In this document: positions 46,059-54,346 of the stretch, piece after piece
Numbering within the stretch: the stretch's first letter is position 1
Layout of the letters: the number at the start of each line of letters is the position of its first letter
Assembly (NCBI GenBank): GCA_003210025.1
Contig: QCNW01000002.1
Span: 107,295-171,294, forward strand
Direction: 5' to 3'
DNA from: Pelagibacteraceae bacterium AG-426-M19
GTDB lineage: Bacteria; Pseudomonadota; Alphaproteobacteria; Pelagibacterales; Pelagibacteraceae
Length of the DNA stretch: 64,000 nt
Notes under the pieces: generated by a model
What the model was told of the DNA's origin: nothing
Seen by the model: the letters and a program-made list of their open reading frames with translations, nothing else
Databases searched by the model: none
Made by a program: the position numbers and the translations under genes

Positions 46059-46707
46059 CTTTGATTTTAATTTTTCGTTTTGCTTTGTCTGCTAATTTTG
46101 GATCATGTGTGACCATTATTAAAGAAGACCCTTCTTCTTTGACGTATTTAAATAAAATTTCAGAGATCATTATTGAGTTTTCGGTATCTAGATTACCAGT
46201 TGGTTCATCAGCTAAAATCAAATCTGGTTTCATTGCAATAGCTCTTGCAATCGCCACACGTTGTTGCTCTCCGCCAGATAATTGACTTGGAAGATTATTG
46301 AATCTATGTTTTAGACCAAATCGATCTAATAAACTTTTTGCTTCTTTCTCTGGATTTTTAAATTCATTAAGTTCAAGTGATAAAGCTACATTTTCAACAG
46401 CTGTATAATTTGGAATTAAATAGAAAGATTGAAATATAATTCCTATATTTTGCTTTCTAATTTCAGATACTTCGTCTTCATTAAGATTTGTTATTTCCCT
46501 GTCTTGAAATATAATTTTCCCTGAGGTTGGACGTTCTAGTCCACCAATAAGCATAATCAAGCTTGTTTTTCCTGACCCACTTTCTCCAACCACAGATACA
46601 GTTTCTTTTTTTTTTATAGTTAAATCAATATTTTTTAAAACATTGATATTGTCCTTCCCAGTTTGGTATTTGAGATTTATTTTTTTTAATTTAAGAAGTG
46701 TGTTCAT
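46042..46707 (-). CDS. ABC transporter ATP-binding protein (YbbA/LolD-like)
   Basis: This 221-aa ATPase powers the YbbP-like permease, with which it overlaps by 17 bp. Walker A VVGESGSGKTSLIML, Q-loop IFQSFYLIP, signature LSGGEQQRVAIARAIAM, Walker B LILADEPTGNLD and the switch His VTHDP are all intact. The ORF track begins 16 codons earlier, but the ATG at 46705-46707 gives the usual N-terminus NTLLKLKKINLKYQ. That ATG overlaps the start of the divergent esterase gene inside a CATG. Confidence 0.93.
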   Translation of the reverse strand: MNTLLKLKKINLKYQTGKDNINVLKNIDLTIKKKETVSVVGESGSGKTSLIMLIGGLERPTSGKIIFQDREITNLNEDEVSEIRKQNIGIIFQSFYLIPNYTAVENVALSLELNEFKNPEKEAKSLLDRFGLKHRFNNLPSQLSGGEQQRVAIARAIAMKPDLILADEPTGNLDTENSIMISEILFKYVKEEGSSLIMVTHDPKLADKAKRKIKIKDGKIK

Positions 46708-47314
46708 GAATAAAAGTTTATTTATAAAAATATTGTTATTCTTTCTAGTGCACATAAATGCAAGTGCAATAGAAAAGGTTATATTATTCGGCGATAGTTT
46801 AATGGCGGGTTATGGTCTACCTAAAGAGCAACACTTATCTTTGGTTTTAGAAAGTAATCTCGTTAGGAGTGGTTTAAATATTAAGGTAATAAATGGAAGT
46901 GTGTCAGGTAGTACTTCTTCTGGTGGATTGAATAGAGCAGAATGGAGTTTATCAGAACCCGGTATTGATCTAATCATCCTTGGTCTTGGGGCAAATGATA
47001 TGCTTAGAGGAATTCAACCAGATGAAACCGAGAGAAATTTAGAAGAAATAATTAAAATCGCTAACAGTAAAAAAATAAAAATTATAATAGCTGGGATGGT
47101 TGCGCCAACAACTCATGGAACTAAGTATAAAAAAAATTTTGATGCTATTTATCCTAAATTGTCAAAAAAATATAATTTACCCTTAATTCCATTTTTGCTA
47201 GAGGGTGTTGCTCTTGATCCAAATCTAAATCAACAGGATGGCATACATCCTAACAAAGCTGGAACAATAGTTATAAGTAATACAATTCAAGATATTATTT
47301 CAAAAAATTATTAA
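46706..47314 (+). CDS. tesA: TesA-like periplasmic GDSL esterase / lysophospholipase
   Basis: This 202-aa SGNH hydrolase begins with a signal peptide (LFIKILLFFLVHINASA). It then shows VILFGDSLMAGYG (catalytic Ser block I), GSVSGSTSSGGLNR (block II Gly), LGLGANDMLRG (block III Asn) and DGIHPNKAG (Asp-His). It matches E. coli TesA, which is also divergent from ybbA-ybbP. The ORF track starts 21 codons upstream, but those codons would precede the signal peptide and lie inside the ABC gene, so I use the ATG at 46706. Confidence 0.92.
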   Translation: MNKSLFIKILLFFLVHINASAIEKVILFGDSLMAGYGLPKEQHLSLVLESNLVRSGLNIKVINGSVSGSTSSGGLNRAEWSLSEPGIDLIILGLGANDMLRGIQPDETERNLEEIIKIANSKKIKIIIAGMVAPTTHGTKYKKNFDAIYPKLSKKYNLPLIPFLLEGVALDPNLNQQDGIHPNKAGTIVISNTIQDIISKNY

Positions 47315-47320
47315 TCGGAT

Positions 47321-48322
47321 ATGAAAAAAAAATATCATCATTTAGCAAATGGCACATTTCGTAATCCTGAAGGATCAGAGGTGATTGATATGAATTTCAA
47401 TTGGTCGTTTAAGGTCTTTAACCAAGAAAAAAAAAAATTAGATATGACTTTTCCTGAAAGTAATATCATTAAAAAAGAAAAAGTTTTATTGGATTTAAAT
47501 AATTTCCAAAAAGAAGATTATGTAGCGTGGATAGGTCATGCAACATTTTTATTAAAATTAGGGGGAATAACAATAATAACAGATCCAGTTTTTTCAAAAA
47601 ATGCAGGACCTTTATTTTTTGGGCCAAAGAGATTTACCGAACCAGCATTAAAACTTAATGAGATACCAAGAACAGATATTTTTCTACTAACTCACAATCA
47701 CTACGATCATCAAGATATGAAAACAATAATGAGATTTCCTTATAAAGAATCTAAAGTCCTGTTACCTTTAGGACTAAAAAAATATTTTAAAATTAATAGA
47801 TTTAAAGATGTAAATGAAATGGATTGGTATGATCAAATAAGAATAAATCAGAATTTAAATATTACTTTTTTGCCATCAGTCCACTGGTCAAAAAGGAGTT
47901 TAACGGATACTAACAAAACTTTATGGGGCAGCTATTTGATTGAATACAAAGGAAAAAAAATATTATTTTCATGTGATACTGGTGTTGGAAAAATATATAA
48001 AGAATTGGGAGATAAGTATGGTCCAATTGATTTAACATTTATTAACATTGGCGCATATAATTTTTATCCTATGGCTTCAATTAAAGATTCTTCTGCTTAC
48101 CACACTAACCCTGAAGAAGCCCTTGGACTTGCTAAAGATTTAAAAAGTAAAAAAGTAATTGGAATGCATTGGGGAACTTTTGTCTTATCACTTGAACCAA
48201 TATTAGAGCCCCCTTTAAGGTTTAAGCAAAATGCAGAAAAATTTGGATTTAAAAAAGATGATGCAATTATTTTTAAAATTGGTGAATTTAAATTATTTAA
48301 AGAGCTTTTTGATACTAACTAG
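47321..48322 (+). CDS. Metallo-beta-lactamase-fold hydrolase (NAPE-PLD / UlaG-like)
   Basis: This 333-aa protein has the NAPE-PLD-type signature. YVAWIGHATFLLKLGGITIITDPVFS is followed by the metal motif LTHNHYDHQDM (HxHxDH), then LPSVHWSKRSLTD, then ILFSCDTGVGK and VIGMHWGTF. Animal NAPE-PLD and bacterial relatives hydrolyse N-acyl phosphatidylethanolamine, but many members have other phosphodiester substrates. No signal peptide is seen. It follows the tesA-like lysophospholipase by 6 bp, which hints at a shared lipid-handling role. Confidence 0.85.
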   Translation: MKKKYHHLANGTFRNPEGSEVIDMNFNWSFKVFNQEKKKLDMTFPESNIIKKEKVLLDLNNFQKEDYVAWIGHATFLLKLGGITIITDPVFSKNAGPLFFGPKRFTEPALKLNEIPRTDIFLLTHNHYDHQDMKTIMRFPYKESKVLLPLGLKKYFKINRFKDVNEMDWYDQIRINQNLNITFLPSVHWSKRSLTDTNKTLWGSYLIEYKGKKILFSCDTGVGKIYKELGDKYGPIDLTFINIGAYNFYPMASIKDSSAYHTNPEEALGLAKDLKSKKVIGMHWGTFVLSLEPILEPPLRFKQNAEKFGFKKDDAIIFKIGEFKLFKELFDTN

Positions 48323-49379
48323 AATTTTCCATCAACCACAATCCATCTTGATTTAAAAAATATAGTTTACCATTTATAGGATGAATTTGTATGTCTCTGA
48401 TTCTTCCAATTTTATCTTTAAATATTATTTCCTCTTTTACGTTTGATAAATCATTAAACTCTAATTTTCTTAAAGACTTATCTTTAAGAGAAGTAATTAA
48501 TGCATGACCATTCCAATCTTTAAATTCATTACCTTTATAAATTGTGATTGCACTTGTGGCTATTGATGGAACCCAATATTGAATGGCTTTTGTAAAGCCA
48601 GGTTTCCATTTTGGCCCTATTGGTATACCTGAATAATTTGTGCCACCCCATCCAAGAATTTTCCAACCATAATTTTCACCTTTCTTTGCTTCACCAAACC
48701 AATCGCCTCCTTTTGCACCATGATTACTCATATAAATTTTTCCATCAAAAGGTGATAAAGCTAAACCTTGAGGATTTCTTACACCAATTTGATATATTTC
48801 AGGTAGCCAATCTGATTTCCCCTCAAAACGAGGATTGTCTTTTGGAATGCCACCATCTAGATAAATTCTAATTATACTTCCTGGATGTTTATTTCCATCT
48901 TGAGCAATCATTCCCCCGCCTCTTTCACCTGCAGAAGCAAATAAATAGTTGTCTTTAATTGCAAGTCTTGAACCAAAATGATAAGGCGAGTCAATTGGTG
49001 GATTGGCTTGAAAAATATTTTTAAAATTTAATTTGTTTTTATTAAATTTTGCACGTGCAATTGAGGTACTAGTCTTCCAATTATTTCTATTTTCTGTGTA
49101 TGAGATGTAAATGTAATCTTCATGATACAGAATATCCAATAGTCCTCCCTGTCCATATTCTACAAAATTTAAGTTATGATCAATTTCATTTATCTCTCTT
49201 GTAGAAATGTTTACAAATTTAATTTTTCCACCTTTCTCGGTAACAATTATTTCATTATCATTAACGAACGACGAACCCCAGGGTGCTTCTAATCCAATAA
49301 TTTTACTAAAGTTAAAATTTTTACTAAATGAATTAGTTGAAAATAATATTAAGGATAAAAGAAATAATAATTTCTTCAC
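48315..49379 (-). CDS. PQQ-dependent sugar (glucose/sorbosone-type) dehydrogenase, periplasmic
   Basis: This 354-aa exported protein fits the soluble aldose sugar dehydrogenase / GSDH beta-propeller family. It has a signal peptide (KKLLFLLSLILFSTNSFS), GLEAPWGSSFVNDNEIIVTEKGG, GQGGLLDILYHEDY, IYQIGVRNPQGLALSPFDGKIYMSNHGAKGGD and GENYGWKILGWG. Relatives use PQQ and Ca2+. I set the start at GTG 49379, one base after the SDR stop. The ATG used in the track (49415) lies inside the SDR and would put 12 odd residues before the signal peptide. Confidence 0.87.
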   Translation of the reverse strand: MKKLLFLLSLILFSTNSFSKNFNFSKIIGLEAPWGSSFVNDNEIIVTEKGGKIKFVNISTREINEIDHNLNFVEYGQGGLLDILYHEDYIYISYTENRNNWKTSTSIARAKFNKNKLNFKNIFQANPPIDSPYHFGSRLAIKDNYLFASAGERGGGMIAQDGNKHPGSIIRIYLDGGIPKDNPRFEGKSDWLPEIYQIGVRNPQGLALSPFDGKIYMSNHGAKGGDWFGEAKKGENYGWKILGWGGTNYSGIPIGPKWKPGFTKAIQYWVPSIATSAITIYKGNEFKDWNGHALITSLKDKSLRKLEFNDLSNVKEEIIFKDKIGRIRDIQIHPINGKLYFLNQDGLWLMENSS

Positions 49380-49380
49380 T

Positions 49381-50091
49381 CTATGAAAGTTTTGATCTAC
49401 CACCATCGACAGCAATAATTTGTCCTGTAACCCAAGAACTGTCTTCAGTTATTAGAAATTTTGCAAGCGAAGCTGAGTCTTTACCTTCTCCAAGTCTTTT
49501 TAATGGATGGGCTTTTGCTATACCGTCAGCTAATACTTTATTTTTAAGCATTGGTTCTGCAATTTTTGAATTAGTTAAACTTGGAGCAATGCAATTTACT
49601 CTTATATTAGGAGCAAATTCTGCTGCTAAAGAAACAGTTAATCCTTCAACAGCTGCTTTAGTTGAAGCTATAATTGCATGATTTGTAAAACCCCTTTGAG
49701 CAGCAACAGTTGAAAACAAAACAATCGATCCTTTATTTTTTTTTAAACTTTCTTGATAACCTTTAATTAAATCTACTGCGGAATATAAATTTAATTTCAT
49801 ACATTTTGTAAAATCTTGTTCTGATACCATTCTCAAAGGTTTTAAATCAATTGAACCAACACAATAAGCTATACCTTTGATATCATCTACTTCGGACTTA
49901 ATCTTTTCAACAAAACCATTTTCTAAAACGTCAGAGACTGTATATTTACAATTTAGTTTTTCAGACAAAGATTTTGTCCTTTCTTCATCCCTACCAATTA
50001 AATGTACTTCTTTGCCGGCTGCATATAACTGTTCGGCTAAATTAGATCCGATAGATCCTGTCGCACCTACTACTAGATATTTTTCTGACAT
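49381..50091 (-). CDS. SDR-fold oxidoreductase lacking the catalytic tyrosine
   Basis: This 236-aa protein has an SDR Rossmann start (LVVGATGSIGSNLAEQL), HLIGRDEER (favouring NADP), YCVGS in place of NNAG, a Ser in LFSTVAAQRG, and a C-terminal VTGQIIAVDGGRSKLS. The segment NHAIIASTKAAVEGL has the Lys but Ile where classical SDRs have the catalytic Tyr. I believe a subgroup of SDRs shares this change. It may use another residue or be a binding or structural protein. It is coupled to the PQQ dehydrogenase (1-bp gap). Confidence 0.8.
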   Translation of the reverse strand: MSEKYLVVGATGSIGSNLAEQLYAAGKEVHLIGRDEERTKSLSEKLNCKYTVSDVLENGFVEKIKSEVDDIKGIAYCVGSIDLKPLRMVSEQDFTKCMKLNLYSAVDLIKGYQESLKKNKGSIVLFSTVAAQRGFTNHAIIASTKAAVEGLTVSLAAEFAPNIRVNCIAPSLTNSKIAEPMLKNKVLADGIAKAHPLKRLGEGKDSASLAKFLITEDSSWVTGQIIAVDGGRSKLS

Positions 50092-50118
50092 AAATTTTTA
50101 AAGAGTTATATATAGTTA

Positions 50119-51609
50119 ATGAAATTATTTTTTCTACTTGGAAATCAGCTTTTCTCAGAGAAATATCTAGAAAAGTACAGAAAAGACCACTTTTTCTTTA
50201 TGGCTGAAGATTATCAGCTTTGTACGTACGAAAAGCATCATAAACAAAAGATATTATTGTTCTTATCTTGCATGCGATCTCACGCAGATAGACTAAAAAA
50301 AAATAAATTTAAATTAGAATATTCTTCGATTGAGGATAAATCTTTCAAGCTTGATTATACAGAAAAATTAAAAAAAATAATTAAAGCAAAAAAAATTAAA
50401 GAAATTTCAAGTTTCGAAATTGAGGATAAATTTTTTGAAAATAAAATTACTAATTTCCTAAAAAAAGAAAAAATTAAATGGAATATTATTCAAACACCAA
50501 TGTTTTTAAATTCTAGAGAAAAATTTAAAAACTATTTATCGAAATCAAAAAAACCTTTTATGGCAGTCTTTTACAAAGAGACTAGAAGAGACTTGAATAT
50601 ACTCATGAAAAAAGATGGTAATCCAGAAGGAGGCAAATGGAGTTTTGACGAAGAAAATCGAAATAAACTTCCAAAAAATATATCTATACCCAAATTTCCT
50701 AAAATTACTGAGACTGTTCATACGAAAAAACTAAAAATTTTAATTGATAAAAATTTTAAAAGTCACCCAGGTAATACGAAAGACTTTTGGTTTGCTACGG
50801 AATATGATGATGTAATTAAATTATTAAATTTTTTTATTAAAGAGAAATCAAATTTATTTGGGGATTATGAAGATGCAGTTGATCAGAAAGACAATATATT
50901 ATTTCATAGTGCTTTAAGTCCTTACATCAATTTAGGTCTTATCACTCCAGAATTTATAATTAAAAAAGTTTTAGATTTTCACAACAAAAATAAAATAAGA
51001 TTAAATTCCTTAGAGGGTTATATTCGTCAAGTAATCGGGTGGAGAGAATTTATGAGGGGAATATATCAAAGCTATTCAAAAGAAATGGAAACTAGAAATT
51101 TTTTTAAACAAAATAGAAAAATGAAAAACTCATGGTACGAAGGAACAACAGGATTACCACCTCTAGATTATGCTATTAAAAATGCAGTGAATTATGGTTG
51201 GTCACATCATATTGAAAGATTAATGATTTTATCAAACATAATGAATTTATGTGAAGTTAATCCAACGTATGTTTACAAATGGTTTATGGAAATGTTTGTA
51301 GACTCCTCTGACTGGGTAATGGTCCCTAATGTTTATGGAATGGGGCTTTTCAGTGATGGAGGAATATTTGCAACAAAACCATATATTTGTGGCTCTGCTT
51401 ATTTCATGAAAATGATGGATTTTAAAAAAGGAGAATGGTGCAATATCATGGATGGCCTTTACTGGAGATTCATAAATAGAAATAGAGCCTTCTTCTTAAA
51501 AAATCCTAGACTATCTATGATGGTTAGAATTTTCGATAAAATGAAACCTGATAGAAAAAAATTAATTTTAGCTGAGGCAGAAAAATTTATTAAACAAAAT
51601 ACTGCATAG
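50119..51609 (+). CDS. Cryptochrome/photolyase-family protein (DPRP / FeS-BCP type)
   Basis: This 496-aa flavoprotein belongs to the deoxyribodipyrimidine photolyase-related group, whose characterised members are (6-4) photolyases. The N-terminal antenna-like domain begins KLFFLLGNQLFSEKYL. The FAD-binding half has GYIRQVIGWREFMRGIY, YGWSHHIERLMILSNIMNLC, FVDSSDWVMVPNVYGMG and KPYICGSAYFMKMM. Only three Cys occur in the region where FeS-BCP members have four, and the CxxC pair is absent. It shares one base with the DUF2256 gene that follows. Confidence 0.86.
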   Translation: MKLFFLLGNQLFSEKYLEKYRKDHFFFMAEDYQLCTYEKHHKQKILLFLSCMRSHADRLKKNKFKLEYSSIEDKSFKLDYTEKLKKIIKAKKIKEISSFEIEDKFFENKITNFLKKEKIKWNIIQTPMFLNSREKFKNYLSKSKKPFMAVFYKETRRDLNILMKKDGNPEGGKWSFDEENRNKLPKNISIPKFPKITETVHTKKLKILIDKNFKSHPGNTKDFWFATEYDDVIKLLNFFIKEKSNLFGDYEDAVDQKDNILFHSALSPYINLGLITPEFIIKKVLDFHNKNKIRLNSLEGYIRQVIGWREFMRGIYQSYSKEMETRNFFKQNRKMKNSWYEGTTGLPPLDYAIKNAVNYGWSHHIERLMILSNIMNLCEVNPTYVYKWFMEMFVDSSDWVMVPNVYGMGLFSDGGIFATKPYICGSAYFMKMMDFKKGEWCNIMDGLYWRFINRNRAFFLKNPRLSMMVRIFDKMKPDRKKLILAEAEKFIKQNTA

Positions 51610-51737
51610 TGAGAAAAGAAAATTTACCCACAAAAATTTGCCCTGTATGTAAGAGACCTTTTACTTGGAGAAAAAAATGGAAATTAAACTGGGATAAAGT
51701 GAAATATTGTTCTAAGAAATGTTCAAAAAATAACTAA
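51609..51737 (+). CDS. DUF2256 zinc-ribbon-like mini-protein (not in ORF track)
   Basis: This 42-aa protein starts with GTG on the last base of the photolyase stop (TAGTG). It reads KICPVCKRPFTWRKKWKLNW and then KYCSKKCSKNN. Two CxxC/CxxxC-like pairs probably hold a zinc ion. This matches the DUF2256 family, which is frequently encoded next to, or fused to, photolyase/cryptochrome genes. A helper role for the photolyase is inferred from that association. It ends one base before the convergent neighbour. Confidence 0.85.
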   Translation: MRKENLPTKICPVCKRPFTWRKKWKLNWDKVKYCSKKCSKNN

Positions 51738-51968
51738 TTAGCAACAAGAGCAGCTTTTCTTTTTCTCTGGTTTTTTTGCTTCAATCACTTCTTCTTTAGG
51801 GGCTGATTGTTCAAGAATTTTTGCTGCTTCAGCTTCTTTCTCTTTTAATATTTTATTTTCAATGTACGCGTAAAGAGAGTTGAAGCCCAATTTTGAAGCT
51901 TTCTTTTCTTCGTAATTCCTTCTGCCTTTAAGATTTTCAATAATTTCAAGAACTTGCGGATTGTTCAT
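51738..51968 (-). CDS. Small protein with C-terminal CSCC motif, unknown function
   Basis: This 76-aa protein has an N-terminal helical part (QVLEIIENLKGRRNYEEKKASKLGFNSLYAYIENKI), a Glu/Ala/Lys-rich helix and a very short tail KKKSCSCC at the C-terminus. The tail could bind metal or be modified. I do not recognise the family. It is 41 bp downstream of the short photolyase gene on the same strand, so it may belong to the light-repair group. Confidence 0.65.
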   Translation of the reverse strand: MNNPQVLEIIENLKGRRNYEEKKASKLGFNSLYAYIENKILKEKEAEAAKILEQSAPKEEVIEAKKPEKKKSCSCC

Positions 51969-52009
51969 ATCATGTTTATCTCACAATTTTGATAATTTAC
52001 AATAGTTCT

Positions 52010-53152
52010 TTAAAAAAATTCTTTAATTATAGTTGGTATGTACTTTTTGAAATTAAAAAAACCTTTATTGCAATATTTCCAAGAACCTCGGTCTAAATTA
52101 CGATAAAGAAATTTTATATTATTAATTCCTTGAGAAGTTAAAAAATCTAAGTTTTCTCCAACACAAGGATATAAAAAATAACTATTCTCAATTGTTTTAA
52201 GATTAATAATATCAATAATTTCACAATCCAAAGATTTTTCATCCAACCTTCTTTTTTGATCCTGAATTAAATTAGTCTTAAATTTCAATGTTTTTTCACT
52301 AAGTTTAATATTTCTACTGTCGTTATTATTATTAACTAAATAAATCTTTTTAAATTTATTGTCTTTGAAATCAGTCAACTCAAAAGAAAGATTATTATCA
52401 AAAATAATTAAATTTTGCTCATCCAAACTTACTGGATTACTAAAATCTTTTAAGACAGCCTTGTATATTTTCTCGCTAACTTTAGGTGGTGCATTTTCAT
52501 TTAAATTAATGTTATTAAATCTGTTATTAGTAAATTTTTTTATATTCCATTCAGTTGCCAAATAATGCTTACCTTGTGTTTGTATCCCAGCAACCCATCT
52601 CCATCCCAATGTATTAGATGCTGCATCTCCATCATAGAGATGCTTCATAAAAAATTCAGCTCCTAATTGCCAAGGTAAATTTAAAGTAAAAATCCAGATA
52701 CTGGCAAACCACATTCTTGTATGATTATGAAGGTAATTAAATTCTTTTAATTCTTTAACCCATTCATTAAAACATTCTATATTTGTATTCCCATCAATAG
52801 CATTTAAATAATCTTTATTATCTTCGTATTTTTCTCTTATAATTTTTAGTTCTATTAGGTAATCTGTCCATACATTAGGTCTTAATTCTAACCATCCTTT
52901 CCAATAAGTACGCCACAAAACCTCCTGAATAAATTTTTCATTTTTAGAAAATGAAAATTTCTTTAAGGCTTTATCTATAACTTCTAACTCATTTAATATT
53001 CCATGAGATATATATGGAGAAATACAAGATATATTTGATCTTTTATCTGGACCAAAATCAAAATTTCTCAATCTTGAATATTCAGAAAGATTATTTTCAA
53101 CAAAATTATCTAGTTTATTAATGGCTTGCGCCCGACTTGGTTCAAAATTCAT
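52010..53152 (-). CDS. Photolyase-like FAD-binding protein without N-terminal antenna domain
   Basis: This 380-aa protein starts directly in the photolyase FAD-binding region. SNISCISPYISHGIL is followed by FIQEVLWRTYWKGWLELRPN, YLHNHTRMWFASIWIFTLNLPWQLGAEFF, and GDAASNTLGWRWVAGIQTQGKHYLA. Ordinary photolyases place a 130-residue Rossmann domain before this. Here about 140 residues follow it, with alternating beta/alpha elements (NLIIFDNN, KKIYLVNNN, CEIIDII, NIKFLYRN), so a circularly permuted antenna domain is possible. DNA repair activity is unproven. It lies 6 bp after argG. Confidence 0.78.
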   Translation of the reverse strand: MNFEPSRAQAINKLDNFVENNLSEYSRLRNFDFGPDKRSNISCISPYISHGILNELEVIDKALKKFSFSKNEKFIQEVLWRTYWKGWLELRPNVWTDYLIELKIIREKYEDNKDYLNAIDGNTNIECFNEWVKELKEFNYLHNHTRMWFASIWIFTLNLPWQLGAEFFMKHLYDGDAASNTLGWRWVAGIQTQGKHYLATEWNIKKFTNNRFNNINLNENAPPKVSEKIYKAVLKDFSNPVSLDEQNLIIFDNNLSFELTDFKDNKFKKIYLVNNNNDSRNIKLSEKTLKFKTNLIQDQKRRLDEKSLDCEIIDIINLKTIENSYFLYPCVGENLDFLTSQGINNIKFLYRNLDRGSWKYCNKGFFNFKKYIPTIIKEFF

Positions 53153-53158
53153 GTTATT

Positions 53159-54343
53159 TTATTTTAATTTTTTCTTGTGAAAATTAATAAATCTTTCAAC
53201 ATTTGATTTATTAAAAGTTTTATTTTCCTCAAATGAAACTTTTTTCATAGAATAAGCTGAACTTTTAGTTATTCTTGAATGAATAATAACATTCCCTTTA
53301 TATAACCTCAATTCAACTGATCCATTAACTTTACTTCTCTTAAGATCTACAATTCTTTGTAATTTAAATCTCTCTTTAGAAAACCAATATCCATTGTAAA
53401 TTAGTTCCGCATATCTAGGCATAATTTTTTCTTTTTTATGCATTGTATCTTTATCAAGTGTAACAGACTCTATAGCCCTATGAGCGTGCATTAATAAAGT
53501 TCCGCCTGGTGTTTCATATACACCTCTTGATTTTATACCGATAAATCTATTTTCTACTAGATCAACTCTTCCAACAGCATTTTTTCCAGCAATGTCGTTT
53601 AATTTTCCAAGCAATTTAGACGGAGATAATTTTTTCCCATTCACTGCAATTGGATCTCCACTTTTAAAGTCTATTTTTACAATTGAAGATTTATTAGGTG
53701 CTTTTTCTGGAGATAACGTTCTTTGAAAGATAAAGTCAGGTGCAGAGTTTTTTGGATTTTCTAACACCTTTCCTTCTGTTGATGTATGAAAAATATTATC
53801 GTCTACCGAAAAAGGTGGCGCTCCTTTCTTGTCTTTAGGTATTTCAATTTTATTTTTTTTTGCATAATTAATTAGATCTGATCTAGATTTCAGTTTCCAA
53901 ATTCTCCAAGGCGCAATAACTTTTATTTTAGGACCAAAATAATGATAACCTAACTCAAATCTTACTTGATCATTTCCTTTTCCTGTTGATCCATGAGACA
54001 CAGCATAGGCATTAAATTTTTTAGCAATTCTAATTTGATCTTTGGCTATTAAAGGTCTGGCAATTGAGGTTCCAAGCAAATAAACACCTTCATATATTGC
54101 ATGGCCCCTAATCATTGGATAAACATAATCTTTTACAAAAATATCTTTTAGATCTTGAATAATAATATTTTTTACGCCAAGTTTTTTTGCGTTTCTGAAA
54201 ATTTTATTTCTATCTATTTCTTGACCAATGTCTGCAGTATAACAAATTACTTCTGCATCATAATTTTCCTGTAACCATTTTAATATGATTGATGTGTCCA
54301 AACCTCCAGAATAGGCAAGAACTATCTTTTTCTTTGATTTCAT
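53159..54343 (-). CDS. argG: Argininosuccinate synthase
   Basis: This 394-aa enzyme joins citrulline and aspartate in arginine synthesis. KKIVLAYSGGLDTSIILKWLQ is the N-terminal PP-loop, SHGSTGKGNDQVRFELG is the second signature, and VGRVDLVENRFIGIKSRGVYETPGGT is typical of the C-terminal domain. The length is normal. It follows the IalB-like pseudogene by 3 bp, so it may be read from the aldo/keto reductase promoter. Confidence 0.98.
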   Translation of the reverse strand: MKSKKKIVLAYSGGLDTSIILKWLQENYDAEVICYTADIGQEIDRNKIFRNAKKLGVKNIIIQDLKDIFVKDYVYPMIRGHAIYEGVYLLGTSIARPLIAKDQIRIAKKFNAYAVSHGSTGKGNDQVRFELGYHYFGPKIKVIAPWRIWKLKSRSDLINYAKKNKIEIPKDKKGAPPFSVDDNIFHTSTEGKVLENPKNSAPDFIFQRTLSPEKAPNKSSIVKIDFKSGDPIAVNGKKLSPSKLLGKLNDIAGKNAVGRVDLVENRFIGIKSRGVYETPGGTLLMHAHRAIESVTLDKDTMHKKEKIMPRYAELIYNGYWFSKERFKLQRIVDLKRSKVNGSVELRLYKGNVIIHSRITKSSAYSMKKVSFEENKTFNKSNVERFINFHKKKLK

Positions 54344-54346
54344 TAT

